Positions 36,461-46,500 of a DNA stretch of 64,000 nt are shown here, piece after piece. The DNA is from SHZI01 sp041396045. GTDB taxonomy: Bacteria > Pseudomonadota > Gammaproteobacteria > Steroidobacterales > GCA-2729495. Below the pieces are notes generated by a model. The model was not told the origin of the DNA, did not search any database, and saw only the letters and a program-made list of their open reading frames with translations. Position 1 is the stretch's first letter. Each line of letters starts with the position of its first letter. A program made the translations under genes and the position numbers. The DNA lies in assembly GCA_041396045.1 (NCBI GenBank), contig JAWKZI010000003.1, positions 197,798-261,797 of the forward strand, read 5' to 3'.

Positions 36461-39400
36461 GGCACCGCCAACTGCTGATGAACGGCCTGCAACAACTCCC
36501 GTTCCTGGTACGGCTTGCCGAGATAGTCGTTCACGCCGATCTCGATGGCCCGTGCGCGATGCTTCTCGCTGACGCGGGAGGTGACCATGATGATCGGCAC
36601 TTCGGCCACGCTGGCATCGTTGCGTACATGCCGGGCAAATTCATAGCCATCCATCCGTGGCATTTCCACGTCCAGCAGGATGATGTCCGGCCGGTGATCC
36701 TGAAGCACGGAAATCGCCTCTACACCGTCCTTGGCCGTTACTACATGAAAGCCATTGCGCTCCAGCAGCCGCTGCGTAACGCGCCGCATCGTGATCGAGT
36801 CATCGACCACCAGCGCCGTAATTTTTCTCTTTTCCGGCACGGCCTCGGGCGGTGGCAAATCGGGTGAGGGTCGCGCCGAACGCACCAGTGCGCCCACATC
36901 AAGAATCACCACGATGCGCCCGTCGCCGAGAATCGTCGCGCCGGAAATCCCGCGGATAGTGGCAAGCTGGGCGCCCACCGGCTTCACGACGATTTCGCGA
37001 CTATCCTGCATTTCGTCGGTAATCAGCGCGCTTGAATTGTCACCCGCTCGTACGAGGATGATCGACACGCGCTCCTGCTCGTCTGGCAATCGCGACGGCC
37101 CCAGGCCTAGAAACTGACCCAGGTGACGGAAGAAATACCGCTGACCGCCATATTCAATGGATGGCTCCGGGCGTGCCATACGAGCCTCAAACTCGGTACG
37201 TGCGATCCGGATAATGCCCTCGACCGTCGGCAGTGGCAGCGCATACATCTCGGTACCGGCACGCACGATCAGCGCCTGGGTCACAGCCAGCGTGAACGGC
37301 AAGCGCAGCGTGAACGTGGTGCCCTTGCCGCGCGTCGAGCTGATCGACAGGGTACCGCCAAGCTTGGCAACCTGGTTGGCCACCACATCCATGCCGATAC
37401 CACGACCGGCAGCCTGGGTGAGTTGATCGGCCGTGCTGAAGCCCGAACGCAAAATGAACTGCATCGCCTCCTCGTCGGTGAGGCTCGTATCCCGATCGAC
37501 GAAGCCGAGTTCGATCGCCTTTTCGCGTATGGCCATGACGTCCAGGCCACGACCGTCGTCAGCAATGTCGATAACGACTTCGGCGCCCTCGCGATGAATC
37601 GTGATGCGAATCGTGCCGGCTGGTGGCTTGCCCAGCGCTTCACGTTCCACCGGTGATTCCAGACCGTGGATGACAGCATTGCGCAACATGTGCTCGAACG
37701 GCGGCAGCATCTTCTCCAGTACCTGCCGGTCCAGATCACCGCTGCCTACAATGACCAGGTCTGCCTGTTTGCCCTGATCCTTGGCAGTCTGCCGGACCAG
37801 GCGCGACAGCCGTGAGCCGTGCTGGTCAAACGGCACCATGCGGGTTCGCATGAGCTGGTCCTGCAGCTCGGTTGTCGTGCGCGCCTGCTGCACCAGCAGG
37901 CCCTCGGTATCCGCACTCAGGTTCTGCAACAGGTCCTTCAGGCTGTTGACGTCATTGGCAGTCTCGGCAAGACCGCGCGATAACTGCTGGATGCTGGAAT
38001 AACGGTCAAGTTCCAGCGGATCGAAACCGGAATGCTCTTCCTGCTCTTCCTGGTGCCGGTAAAGAATCTGCGCCTCTGTTTCAATCTCCAGATTGCGTAG
38101 CTGATCCCGCAACCGGACTACAGTCCGGTTCAGTTCCTCGAGGTTGAACTGAATCTGTGAGAGCTGTTGTGTCAGCCGCGAGTTGGCAATACTGATCTCA
38201 CCTGCGCCGTTCAACAGCTGGTCCAGCACGCTCGCATCGACGCGGGCAATATCACGCGGCTCAACCGCCCGTTCGCGACTGGCCGTCGCCCGCGACGGTG
38301 TGGCATCAGGTACCGGGCGGCTGACCTGGAACGGTGGAACACCCAAACCACTGTCAACGCCTGGTGGCAATGCAGGGGGTGAACGCGGCAATTCCGGCGT
38401 AGGTGGCGCCTTCAGCGCGCGAGCCAGTTCCCCGAGGCGCTCCAGTGCCGGTGGTGGTGACGGCGGCGGAATTGCTGGCGGAAGCGGCGATGGGTCCGCA
38501 GCAGCCTCCGACACAGGTTCCTGCTCTGCTTTAGGCTCGGGCACGTACTCAGGTTCGGGCTCAGGTTCGGGCTCAGCCTCAGGCTCTGGCTCTGGCTCTG
38601 GCTCTGGCTCAAGTTCTGATTCTGGTTCGAACTCTGGCTCTGGCGTCGACTCTGGTTCTGACTCTGCTGCCGCGACTGCAGTTTCAATGGCGGGCGGCGC
38701 GGCGGCGTCACCGCGCAGAGCCGCCTCCAGGCGACTCAGCAAGGTAGTCGATGGCGTAGCAGCGATACCGGCGGGGATGTTGTCACGCAGAACATGCAGT
38801 TCGTCGAGCGCTGCCTGTACCAGACCGTAGGTTGCCTGCGCCCTCGGCAGCAAACCTTCAGCCATGCGCAACAGCAGCGTTTCAAGATCGTGGCTCAGGT
38901 CGCCCATTGCCGCGAGGCCGGCCATCCGCGCGCCGCCCTTCAGCGTATGCAATCCACGCTGCAGTTCTGCGAGTGCCGATTCCTCATCCTGTCGGGCCGC
39001 GAGCCGGGCCACTGCCTGATCGGCAACCTCCAGGATCTCGCCAGCCTCCTCGGCAAAAATTTCTGCAACTTCCGCATCCCAGCCCACGACTGTCGTCGTC
39101 GCAGGCACGTCGCCTGGTATTTCTGCCGGCCGTCCGGGTGTGACAGATTCGGGCGTGGACACCTCAAAGGTGGGCACCACTTGCGGTTCGTCGGCCGGTG
39201 GTTCATCTGCCCCGGATTCATCGGACACGGATTCATCGGAGGAGGGCTCGTCGGCGAGCAGGTCAACCGCGGCCAAGCGCAGGGTCTGATCGTCGAGACC
39301 GGCATCCGGATCGCCTACACCGTCCGTCGCCTCATCATTGTCCGACGAGATTGATTCGATCGGGAATATCTCGGGGAGATCGGCGTCGACGTCCGTTGGC

Positions 39401-42400
39401 AGGCTATCAAGGCCACTTTCTGCCGGCTGTGCTGCCCAGGGTGAAGCCGCCGCAAAATCATCATCAGCGCCAGCCTCTGCATCATCTGCGGCAGACAGAT
39501 CAGCGTCGCTCAGATCAGCATCACCCAGCCCGCCATCGCCCAACCCGACATCGCCCGGAATCGGAGCCAGAACAGAAATGGCGCCGGTATCGGCAAGCCC
39601 GTCGCCAGAATCGTCAGAAAGGGCAGCGGCCCGCTCACCCGCCTGGCTCAGCAGGGCCTTGAGTCTTGCTGTCAGCGCGGTCACTTCTTGCTGGAGGTCC
39701 GGGGCGATCGCCAGCGCTGAACCGGTATCCTGCAACTGCTCAACGATGCGCGCAACCAGATTGGCGGTGTCACTGGTCGCTGTGATGATGGCAGTGTCAG
39801 CAGGCAATCTCGCGGTGTACAACACACCGAAGAGATCATTCAATGGCTCGGCAACGGCCACGGCCGTTTTGACGCCGGCCATGGTCAGGCTGCCGTGCAA
39901 AGTGTGGCCGGCCCTGAAAATTCGCTCTGGCAATGACTGGGAAGTGGCCTCGCCCGCCTTCGCCACAAAATCGCGGATCGTGGCCAGATGAACCGCAACC
40001 TCGCGCGACAGAATATCGAGCAACACCGGATCAATGCCCATCGATTCCGCAGTTGACGTCGAAACGGATGACAACGACGGGGCGAGCAGCGTGGCGTCAT
40101 CAGGACCCAATTGCAGGGTCGGATCGTGTCTGGGCGGCAGGCGCGCCACCAGAGTGGCATCTTCGCTGCCCAACTGGGTCTCGCCCGCTTCGTCGCCAGA
40201 TTCAACGTCAGCTTCCGGAGCGGTGGCTGCATCACTGGCAAGGATCTGGTCCAGACCCGGCAGAACTTCCGTTGCGTCGCTGTCTGCAACCGCTTCCGAC
40301 TCCGGCAACGTAACCTGAGCGAGCTTGTCGGCCTCAGCCATCAGACTGCGGATGTCCGTCGCCGGCGCCGCACCGACCTCCAGTTGCTCCAGCAGTTCGG
40401 CAACCACGGGAATTGCCCGGCGCAGATAGTCCATCAGCTCCGGCGTACGGGCTACCGTGGTATCGACCACCCGGTTCAGCAGGCGTTCAACGCTCCAGCA
40501 GTAATCGCCGATAAGCTCGGCACCAACCATGCGGCCGCTGCCCTTGAGCGTATGAAAGGCGCGACGTACAACCAGCAGTGCTTCGCGATCACCTTCGTTC
40601 AGCTCCCAGGCCGGGAAACTGATATCGATGGCATCAATGGCCTCACGCGCTTCCTCAATGAACAGTTCAAGAATATCGGGATCGATGTCCTGTCCCGTAT
40701 CCGCCACGACCGGACGGTCGGCGGAGGGGCCCTGCCAACCGGTTGATGCCGCAGCGTCGGGCAGTGGGAAATCCACCGGAAAATCATCAGGCAGTTCGTC
40801 AGGCAGTCCGGTTGCGGAACGGTCTATGACCTGCGTCGCAGGCAGGTCGTCGGCAGACAGGTCGCTGCCGCTGGCGATTTCAGCACCTGGTACGGCCGGC
40901 GGCAGCACCAGTGCATCCAGGCACCGTGCTGCATTTTCGAGCATCCAGCGGGGCTCGCGACGCCCGGCCTGTAGCGTTTCCATGTAGTACTCAAGGCTGA
41001 CAATGGCGTCTGCCAGTCGCTCAAGTGCGGCCCGGGATTCCTGTGCCAGACCCGAACCCCGACGATCGGACCTGACCATGCCAACGCCACGCTGCACTAC
41101 TTCGCTGGCAGCCGCCGCAATGCGCTCTGCTATACGTGCGGCCGGCTCTTTCTCCGCCACAATCAGCGCGGCAGTGATTCCCCGAAGCAATGCCGGGATA
41201 GAGTCCAGAGCAGCGCCATCACCTGCCCGTTCCGTAACGAGACTGATCGCTTCCTTCACGCGCGAGAGATTGGCGAGGCACTCGCGCATCACGGCCTGTG
41301 TGACGACGACGCGGTCGGCGTTCTCTGGCCCTCCGTCAGCCGGAGCTTCAACCGTTTCGCCCACACCGCCCGGATTGATCAGCGCGATAAGCTGGTGTTC
41401 CAGGCGATCCTCAACATCGAGCAAGGCCGCGGCCATGGCGACCAGAGCCTGTTCATCGGGCACGCTCTGGCCTGCCACAAGTGCTTCCAGATCGACCCGC
41501 CGTGCCTGCACGACTTCGCGAAGTTCGCCCAGGCCGAGTACCCCCAGGGTGTCGCCGATCTTCTTCAACAGTTCAATTTGCGGCGCCAGCTCCTCAACAC
41601 GTTCCATGCCGGTACGGACATAGATGTCGAGCACGTCCTTGACGCGAGCCAGATCCTCGCGAATCGCGGCCGCCACGGTCTGCATGAGCTTCACGCTGGG
41701 CGCTGCGAGATTCTGGCGTGCCGCTTCAATCTGCTCGTCGCCAGGTATCAGCCCGGACAGGTTGAAGGCCTCACGGATGGCGACAATGCGCTGGCCGGTA
41801 CTGGTAGCACGGGCAACGTAATAGAGCAGGTTGTTGACCAGTTCAACGGGCGGCTGTTTGGCAAACTTCTGCTCGCCGTCGGTCTGTAGCCGCTTCATCT
41901 CGCGGTCGGCCTGGCCGATCAGCCGCTTGAGTGACACACCGGACTCCAGCCCGCGGTCGGCCAGCGCTTCCAGCACGCCGCCACAGACCCACCAGAGTTG
42001 TTGCACTACCTCGTTGCGCGACACCAACTCCAGCCGGTTGACGACATCCTGCAGGCGCATTAACGAATCGCTGCCGCTCTCGCCGCGAATCCAGCCGAGC
42101 AGTGCAAGCTGGAATCGAGGCCGCAGTTTCCGGGCCAGCCCTGCGGCATCTTCCGTGGCGGAAGCCTTCGATGTGGATGGCGCCGGCGCTGTGGTCGGCG
42201 TTGGCCGGTTTTGAGACGGAACCGTACGTGGGCCACCGACTGCACCTGGCGCGATATTCAGCAGCAGCAAGGTACTTTCCGAAAGCAGTGGTCGCCCGCG
42301 GGCCACTCTCAGGTCGTTCAGCAGCGGCAGCAAGACCAGCGGTACGTCGCGACCACCGTCCCGGATACGCTCAACGTAGGCCGGCAACTGCACTGCAGCC

Positions 42401-42720
42401 CGCGACAACGCTTCAATCGCATCATCGCTCTGAACATCACGCCGGGACTTCATCAGATGCCGGCAGGTCTGCTCCATTTCTTCAGCGAGCAGACTGGCAC
42501 CCCAGGTCTCGGTAATCTGCAGGACACCGCGCGCGGTATGCAGCAGCGCCGTGCAGCGCTCCAGAGGCTGATTCCCGATTTCACCTTCTGCGTATTGCTC
42601 AAGAGCCGCCCGCGCTTCATTCAGCGTAATGGCCAACTCGTCGGCCACGAGCAGCAAGGGCTCCCGTACCGGATCGCTGATACCCATCTGGGCGGCGCTG
42701 GAGTCGGAAAATCCAGCCAC
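36457..42720 (-). CDS. chpA: ChpA hybrid histidine kinase (Hpt-CheA-CheW-receiver)
   Basis: A 2087-residue kinase that phosphorylates PilG and PilH to control type IV pili. The N-terminal ~600 residues hold helical degenerate Hpt-like domains. Canonical Hpt histidines appear in HTLKGSGRMVG (~722), HTLHGS (~938) and HTLKGGARMAG (~1257). A Glu/Pro-rich linker (~1350-1397) leads to the dimerisation part and the CheA ATPase domain with HMLRNAVIHGLESP (~1675), DIADDGRGLD (~1720) and GRGIGMDVV (~1770). A CheW domain (~1790-1930) and a C-terminal receiver (KITALVVDDSITMRRVTQR, LLDVEMPRMDGYEFA, ~1961-2085) follow. Shorter than P. aeruginosa ChpA (~2470), with fewer Hpt modules. It lies two bases after pilJ. 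Confidence 0.95.
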   Translation of the reverse strand: MAGFSDSSAAQMGISDPVREPLLLVADELAITLNEARAALEQYAEGEIGNQPLERCTALLHTARGVLQITETWGASLLAEEMEQTCRHLMKSRRDVQSDDAIEALSRAAVQLPAYVERIRDGGRDVPLVLLPLLNDLRVARGRPLLSESTLLLLNIAPGAVGGPRTVPSQNRPTPTTAPAPSTSKASATEDAAGLARKLRPRFQLALLGWIRGESGSDSLMRLQDVVNRLELVSRNEVVQQLWWVCGGVLEALADRGLESGVSLKRLIGQADREMKRLQTDGEQKFAKQPPVELVNNLLYYVARATSTGQRIVAIREAFNLSGLIPGDEQIEAARQNLAAPSVKLMQTVAAAIREDLARVKDVLDIYVRTGMERVEELAPQIELLKKIGDTLGVLGLGELREVVQARRVDLEALVAGQSVPDEQALVAMAAALLDVEDRLEHQLIALINPGGVGETVEAPADGGPENADRVVVTQAVMRECLANLSRVKEAISLVTERAGDGAALDSIPALLRGITAALIVAEKEPAARIAERIAAAASEVVQRGVGMVRSDRRGSGLAQESRAALERLADAIVSLEYYMETLQAGRREPRWMLENAARCLDALVLPPAVPGAEIASGSDLSADDLPATQVIDRSATGLPDELPDDFPVDFPLPDAAASTGWQGPSADRPVVADTGQDIDPDILELFIEEAREAIDAIDISFPAWELNEGDREALLVVRRAFHTLKGSGRMVGAELIGDYCWSVERLLNRVVDTTVARTPELMDYLRRAIPVVAELLEQLEVGAAPATDIRSLMAEADKLAQVTLPESEAVADSDATEVLPGLDQILASDAATAPEADVESGDEAGETQLGSEDATLVARLPPRHDPTLQLGPDDATLLAPSLSSVSTSTAESMGIDPVLLDILSREVAVHLATIRDFVAKAGEATSQSLPERIFRAGHTLHGSLTMAGVKTAVAVAEPLNDLFGVLYTARLPADTAIITATSDTANLVARIVEQLQDTGSALAIAPDLQQEVTALTARLKALLSQAGERAAALSDDSGDGLADTGAISVLAPIPGDVGLGDGGLGDADLSDADLSAADDAEAGADDDFAAASPWAAQPAESGLDSLPTDVDADLPEIFPIESISSDNDEATDGVGDPDAGLDDQTLRLAAVDLLADEPSSDESVSDESGADEPPADEPQVVPTFEVSTPESVTPGRPAEIPGDVPATTTVVGWDAEVAEIFAEEAGEILEVADQAVARLAARQDEESALAELQRGLHTLKGGARMAGLAAMGDLSHDLETLLLRMAEGLLPRAQATYGLVQAALDELHVLRDNIPAGIAATPSTTLLSRLEAALRGDAAAPPAIETAVAAAESEPESTPEPEFEPESELEPEPEPEPEPEAEPEPEPEPEYVPEPKAEQEPVSEAAADPSPLPPAIPPPSPPPALERLGELARALKAPPTPELPRSPPALPPGVDSGLGVPPFQVSRPVPDATPSRATASRERAVEPRDIARVDASVLDQLLNGAGEISIANSRLTQQLSQIQFNLEELNRTVVRLRDQLRNLEIETEAQILYRHQEEQEEHSGFDPLELDRYSSIQQLSRGLAETANDVNSLKDLLQNLSADTEGLLVQQARTTTELQDQLMRTRMVPFDQHGSRLSRLVRQTAKDQGKQADLVIVGSGDLDRQVLEKMLPPFEHMLRNAVIHGLESPVEREALGKPPAGTIRITIHREGAEVVIDIADDGRGLDVMAIREKAIELGFVDRDTSLTDEEAMQFILRSGFSTADQLTQAAGRGIGMDVVANQVAKLGGTLSISSTRGKGTTFTLRLPFTLAVTQALIVRAGTEMYALPLPTVEGIIRIARTEFEARMARPEPSIEYGGQRYFFRHLGQFLGLGPSRLPDEQERVSIILVRAGDNSSALITDEMQDSREIVVKPVGAQLATIRGISGATILGDGRIVVILDVGALVRSARPSPDLPPPEAVPEKRKITALVVDDSITMRRVTQRLLERNGFHVVTAKDGVEAISVLQDHRPDIILLDVEMPRMDGYEFARHVRNDASVAEVPIIMVTSRVSEKHRARAIEIGVNDYLGKPYQERELLQAVHQQLAVP
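38535..38660. repeat. Short tandem repeat encoding the Glu/Pro-rich linker of ChpA
   Basis: Six-base units such as GGCTCT and GGTTCG (read on the plus strand) repeat with small changes, encoding EPEPEP on the minus strand. Such runs are prone to length change by slippage. The overlapping plus-strand Gly/Ser open frame is a shadow of it. Confidence 0.8.
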
Positions 42721-42722
42721 GA

Positions 42723-44861
42723 TCAGGCGGTGCGCTTGCTCACGAAGGAAACCGGTTCGGTGAACCGGGCGGTTTGCGAATGCGGCTGATCGTCACCGTT
42801 TCCCGCTTCATCATCCTCCGGAACGCCCGGATCAAAAGGGTCGTCTGCATCCTTCAATACCCGCGATTCGCCAGTCAGTCCGCTGACCAGGGAGCGAACC
42901 GCCGAGGTGACCGGCGGCAGCCGGAAGCCCGCTACCGAGCGCCGCAACTGGGTCGCCAGTTCAGCCAGTTTGCTGATGGCATTGGTGGTCGCACTGGTGC
43001 TTGCCGCAGTTTCCGAGTTGATCTCCTGCAGTACATCCATGCTACGAGTGACCGCGGAAGCAGCCTTGCCCTGCTCCCGCGCTGAACTGGAAATGTTCTG
43101 CACCAACGACGCGATCTGGTTGGATACCTGCTCGATCTCCTCAAGGGCTGCGCCGGCATTTTCTGCCAACAATGCGCCGCCAACGACATCGGTTGTGCTG
43201 CGCTCCATCGAGACGATGGCCTCGTTGGTATCGGTCTGAATCGTGCGCACCAGGAATTCGATCTGCCGGGTCGCATTGGCAGAGCGCTCGGCGAGTCGCT
43301 GCACCTCATCGGCAACAACCGCAAATCCGCGCCCGGCCTCACCGGCCATCGACGCCTGAATGGCAGCATTGAGCGCAAGGATATTGGTCTGGTCAGCAAT
43401 ATCATTGATCAGTTCAACGATATTGCCGATTTCCTGCGAACTCTCGCCAAGGCGCTTGATCCGCTTTGAGGTCTCCTGGATGGTCTCGCGGATGGCGTTC
43501 ATGCCCTCGATCGTGCGGCGCACGGCATCACCACCCTTGTGGGCCACGTCGACCGAATGTCGGGCAACGTCCGAGGAACGTTCAGCATTGCCTGACACCT
43601 CTTCAATCGACGACGCCATGCGCCCGATGGCCCGCGACGCTGACTCGATCTGTTTGGATTGGGCCTCACGTGCGGCAGCGAGCTGACGCGCAGAGCCTTC
43701 GGTCTGCTTGGCGGCGCCATCAACGAGAATTGCACTCTCATTAATGGTGGTAACCAGCTCCCGCAGTGCCTCGATCGCATAGTTGATGGAGTCGGCGATG
43801 GCGCCAGTGATGTCTTCCGTAACCGTGGCGTGCACCGTGAGATCGCCGTCGGCCAGACTGCTCATTTCATCCAGCAAGGTCATGATGGCCCGCTGATTGC
43901 GGTCGTTCTGTACGGTTTGCTGGGCTGTGGCGCGGCCGGTGTCTGCGACCCGGCGATACACCCAGAGCAAGGCCAACGCGAGAATGATGCCCAGCACCAG
44001 TAACACCATGCTTGCCAGCTGGTAGATGCTCGACGGTGCACTGGTTGCCAGTGTGTCGATATCGGCTGGCAGTCGACCCACCAGCGTTTCAAGCTGCCCC
44101 ATGGCCTGACGGAGTGCACCCAGGCGATCGCTGTTGGCCAGCACGTCCCGAAGCGTCTTGCTGAGATCGGCCGACTGCTGACGCAGCCCGTCGACAGCAG
44201 CAATGGCATCGGCACCAGCCATGGTCTTCAATCCGAGATCCGGATCACCCTCGGCGAGGCCGCGCACGATCTGGGAGATCGCAAGATCCGCGTCCAGCAA
44301 AGCCGGATTGCGGGCTTCAGCCGACGCCGTACCCTGGGAGAGGGCGCCAACATCGCGCCGTACGCTATCGGCCAGAACCCGCAGACGCTCCAGTTGGGCA
44401 ATCGCCGCCGGCTGACCCCGCACGACACCAGTTGCCTCCAGCGCGTCGATCTGGCCAGTAAGCCGGGGCAGCAACTGGTCCAGGCGACCTGCAGCAGAAC
44501 GCAGACCCGTCAACTCGGTTTGTCCGGCCTCGATGGTGCCGATATTGGCACGCACCTGCTCAAGGAGCCGCTTGTTGTCATCGCTGACGCCTGAGAGATC
44601 TGCCGCGGCGATACGCCTGTTTGTGGCTGCCAGTGCCTTGAAGCCAGCCGGCTCGCCACGCATCGCGCTGGTCGCGTGCCGGTAGGCGGCCTGCGACTCG
44701 ATATAGGCAGCGGCACCAGGCATGGCAACCCCGCTGCTGACCCCATTGCCCGCCAGTCCGCCTGGCTTCAGGGCCAGGAGCGCAAGCACTCCGACCAGCA
44801 ACAGGACCAGGACCACACTCATGGTGGGCAGCAATCGGAATCCGCCGGTTTGTACTGTCAT
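42723..44861 (-). CDS. pilJ: PilJ methyl-accepting chemotaxis transducer
   Basis: A 712-residue receptor. The first membrane helix (TMSVVLVLLLVGVLALLAL) is followed by a periplasmic PilJ-type domain, the second helix (YQLASMVLLVLGIILALALLWVY, about 280-302), a HAMP region and a long cytoplasmic signalling domain with the hairpin tip QTNILALNAAIQASMAGEAGRGFAVVADEVQ. It senses pilin or surface-derived signals and feeds ChpA through PilI and ChpC. Between pilI (30-base gap) and chpA (2-base gap) in one operon. The tail after ~660 is acidic. Confidence 0.93.
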   Translation of the reverse strand: MTVQTGGFRLLPTMSVVLVLLLVGVLALLALKPGGLAGNGVSSGVAMPGAAAYIESQAAYRHATSAMRGEPAGFKALAATNRRIAAADLSGVSDDNKRLLEQVRANIGTIEAGQTELTGLRSAAGRLDQLLPRLTGQIDALEATGVVRGQPAAIAQLERLRVLADSVRRDVGALSQGTASAEARNPALLDADLAISQIVRGLAEGDPDLGLKTMAGADAIAAVDGLRQQSADLSKTLRDVLANSDRLGALRQAMGQLETLVGRLPADIDTLATSAPSSIYQLASMVLLVLGIILALALLWVYRRVADTGRATAQQTVQNDRNQRAIMTLLDEMSSLADGDLTVHATVTEDITGAIADSINYAIEALRELVTTINESAILVDGAAKQTEGSARQLAAAREAQSKQIESASRAIGRMASSIEEVSGNAERSSDVARHSVDVAHKGGDAVRRTIEGMNAIRETIQETSKRIKRLGESSQEIGNIVELINDIADQTNILALNAAIQASMAGEAGRGFAVVADEVQRLAERSANATRQIEFLVRTIQTDTNEAIVSMERSTTDVVGGALLAENAGAALEEIEQVSNQIASLVQNISSSAREQGKAASAVTRSMDVLQEINSETAASTSATTNAISKLAELATQLRRSVAGFRLPPVTSAVRSLVSGLTGESRVLKDADDPFDPGVPEDDEAGNGDDQPHSQTARFTEPVSFVSKRTA

Positions 44862-44891
44862 TCGCTCACTCGCTCAGGTGTACGCGTGGGT

Positions 44892-45464
44892 TCAATTGTC
44901 GGCTGCCCGCTGAAATTCACGGGCCTCCAGCAGACGCGTCAGGCTGAAAACCGGCCACACTTCCCCGCCACGCTGGAAATTGCCGGTCAGAAATCTGTCG
45001 GCGCGAATTGCCGTCGCGGGTGACTCATCGGCCAACTCGCGATCCACAAAGCGCCGGAAACCAAAGACCTCATCGACCACCAGGCCCACTGGAAACTCAC
45101 TGCTGTTGGCTACAAGCGCCCGTGCACTGCGACCCGTACCACCGACACCAGAGCCGAGAAATTCCCGCAGATCAACCAGCGGCAACAGATGGCCCCGGAC
45201 ATTCGCAATGCCCCGTACCCAGGGTTTCGCACCCGGCACGCGGGTGATGGCTGGCGGCACCATCAATACTTCGCGTACTTCATCGCGCGCGACCACAAAG
45301 TTTTCCTGCCCCAGTCGAAAGCCGACGCCAACCCATTCCGCCAGGCCGGTGTCATCACCGTGCGCCCCGGCAGCCGCAGCCCGGCTCCGTCGCTCGATCT
45401 CCTGCAGGAGATCGAAGGGATGCTCCCGAAGCGTCCGCAGGCTGGTTGTCGCCGTCGCCACCAT
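44892..45464 (-). CDS. pilI: PilI CheW-like coupling protein
   Basis: A 190-residue CheW protein: GVGFRLGQENFVVARDEVREVL, PWVRGIANVRGHLLPLVDLREFLG, VGLVVDEVFGFRRFVD. It couples PilJ to ChpA. Its ATG shares the last base of the pilH stop (TGATG at 45462-45466), so translation is coupled. An N-terminal ~30-residue helix precedes the fold. Confidence 0.92.
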   Translation of the reverse strand: MVATATTSLRTLREHPFDLLQEIERRSRAAAAGAHGDDTGLAEWVGVGFRLGQENFVVARDEVREVLMVPPAITRVPGAKPWVRGIANVRGHLLPLVDLREFLGSGVGGTGRSARALVANSSEFPVGLVVDEVFGFRRFVDRELADESPATAIRADRFLTGNFQRGGEVWPVFSLTRLLEAREFQRAADN

Positions 45465-45829
45465 CAGCGCTGCAGTGCTTTCCGCACGGCGGCCACCAGG
45501 TCGTCGTCCGACACGGGCTTGGTCAGATAACTGACTGCACCCTGCCGTAATCCCCAGGCGCGATCAGCATCCTGCGTTTTGGTGGATACGATGACGATTG
45601 GAATCGACGCAGTCGACGGACTCTGGGCCAGACGCCGGGTTGCCTGATAGCCGTTCATGCCTGGCATCACGATATCCATGAGAATCACATCGGGCGTGCG
45701 CTGTTCGGCAAGCCGAATGGCCTCCTCGCCATCCTGTGCCATGACCGTTTCAAACCCTTCCTTCTGCAGCGCCCGCGACAGGATGTGCTGGTCGGTGGGT
45801 GAATCATCGGCGATCAGTACCAGTGCCAT
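45464..45829 (-). CDS. pilH: PilH response regulator
   Basis: A 121-residue single-domain CheY-like receiver: ALVLIADDSPTDQHILSRAL with the acidic pocket, phospho-acceptor Asp in VILMDIVMPGMNGYQATRRL, Thr/Lys switch residues in VIVSTKTQDADRAWGLRQGAVSYLTKPVSDDDL. In P. aeruginosa PilH opposes PilG and influences retraction. Upstream of pilI and 12 bases after pilG. Confidence 0.92.
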   Translation of the reverse strand: MALVLIADDSPTDQHILSRALQKEGFETVMAQDGEEAIRLAEQRTPDVILMDIVMPGMNGYQATRRLAQSPSTASIPIVIVSTKTQDADRAWGLRQGAVSYLTKPVSDDDLVAAVRKALQR

Positions 45830-45841
45830 AGCGGTTTCTGC

Positions 45842-46297
45842 CTACCTCGCAACCTGAGACGTGATCGCACCCAGCAGTTCATCCTTGGTGAACGGCTTGG
45901 TGAGATAGTGTTCCGAGCCGACAATACGGCCCCGTGCCCGGTCAAACAGACCATCCTTGCTGGACAGCATGATCACCGGAGTATCGCGGAAAGTACGGTT
46001 GTGCTTGATCAGCGAGCAGGTCTGATAACCATCCAGCCGGGGCATCATGATGTCGACGAAGATGACGTCAGGCCGATAGTCGGCGATCTTGGCGAGGGCG
46101 TCGAAGCCGTCCACGGCCGTATACACCGTGCAGCCCTCCTTCGACAGCAAAGTCTCGGCAGTGCGCCGGATGGTTTTGCTATCGTCGATAACCAGCACTT
46201 TCAGCCCGTGCATGGACGGCGCGGGACTCTCTGTCACAGGGTTCTCCAGGTCAGGCGCAATACCGCCCGCCGCAGTTTGAACTTTTAACATAACCAT
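45842..46297 (-). CDS. pilG: PilG response regulator
   Basis: A ~151-residue receiver: LKVLVIDDSKTIRRTAETLL, Asp in VIFVDIMMPRLDGYQTCSLI, MLSSKDGLFDRARGRIVGSEHYLTKPFTKDELLGAI. The 30-residue N-terminal lead is not conserved; ATG 46291 is an alternative start. PilG drives pilus extension in the homologous system and is the first gene of the operon, divergent from gshB across a 200-base gap. Confidence 0.92.
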   Translation of the reverse strand: MVMLKVQTAAGGIAPDLENPVTESPAPSMHGLKVLVIDDSKTIRRTAETLLSKEGCTVYTAVDGFDALAKIADYRPDVIFVDIMMPRLDGYQTCSLIKHNRTFRDTPVIMLSSKDGLFDRARGRIVGSEHYLTKPFTKDELLGAITSQVAR

Positions 46298-46500
46298 CCC
46301 GGCTCAGCCCATCCCTGCCAAGCGATTTGCCAGCTTTTGACTACCCCGGCCAAATGTCGCCCGGATGCCGGTGCGTGGACTCCGCCCGACCAACACACCC
46401 GCCAGCGGATGATACCCCCGGCTTCCGTGCCATTTCAGCACGAGCGGGCCAGAATAGGCACAGCGTCGCAAAACCGACGAGATAACGGAGTTCTACATCA

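Noticed and set aside
38535..38660. Tandem short repeats as a possible CRISPR or minisatellite
   Set aside because: Units are six bases, in frame and coding; no spacers are present.
38183..38830. Gly/Ser-rich plus-strand open frame
   Set aside because: It is the antisense of the EPEPEP linker repeat of chpA, not a gene.
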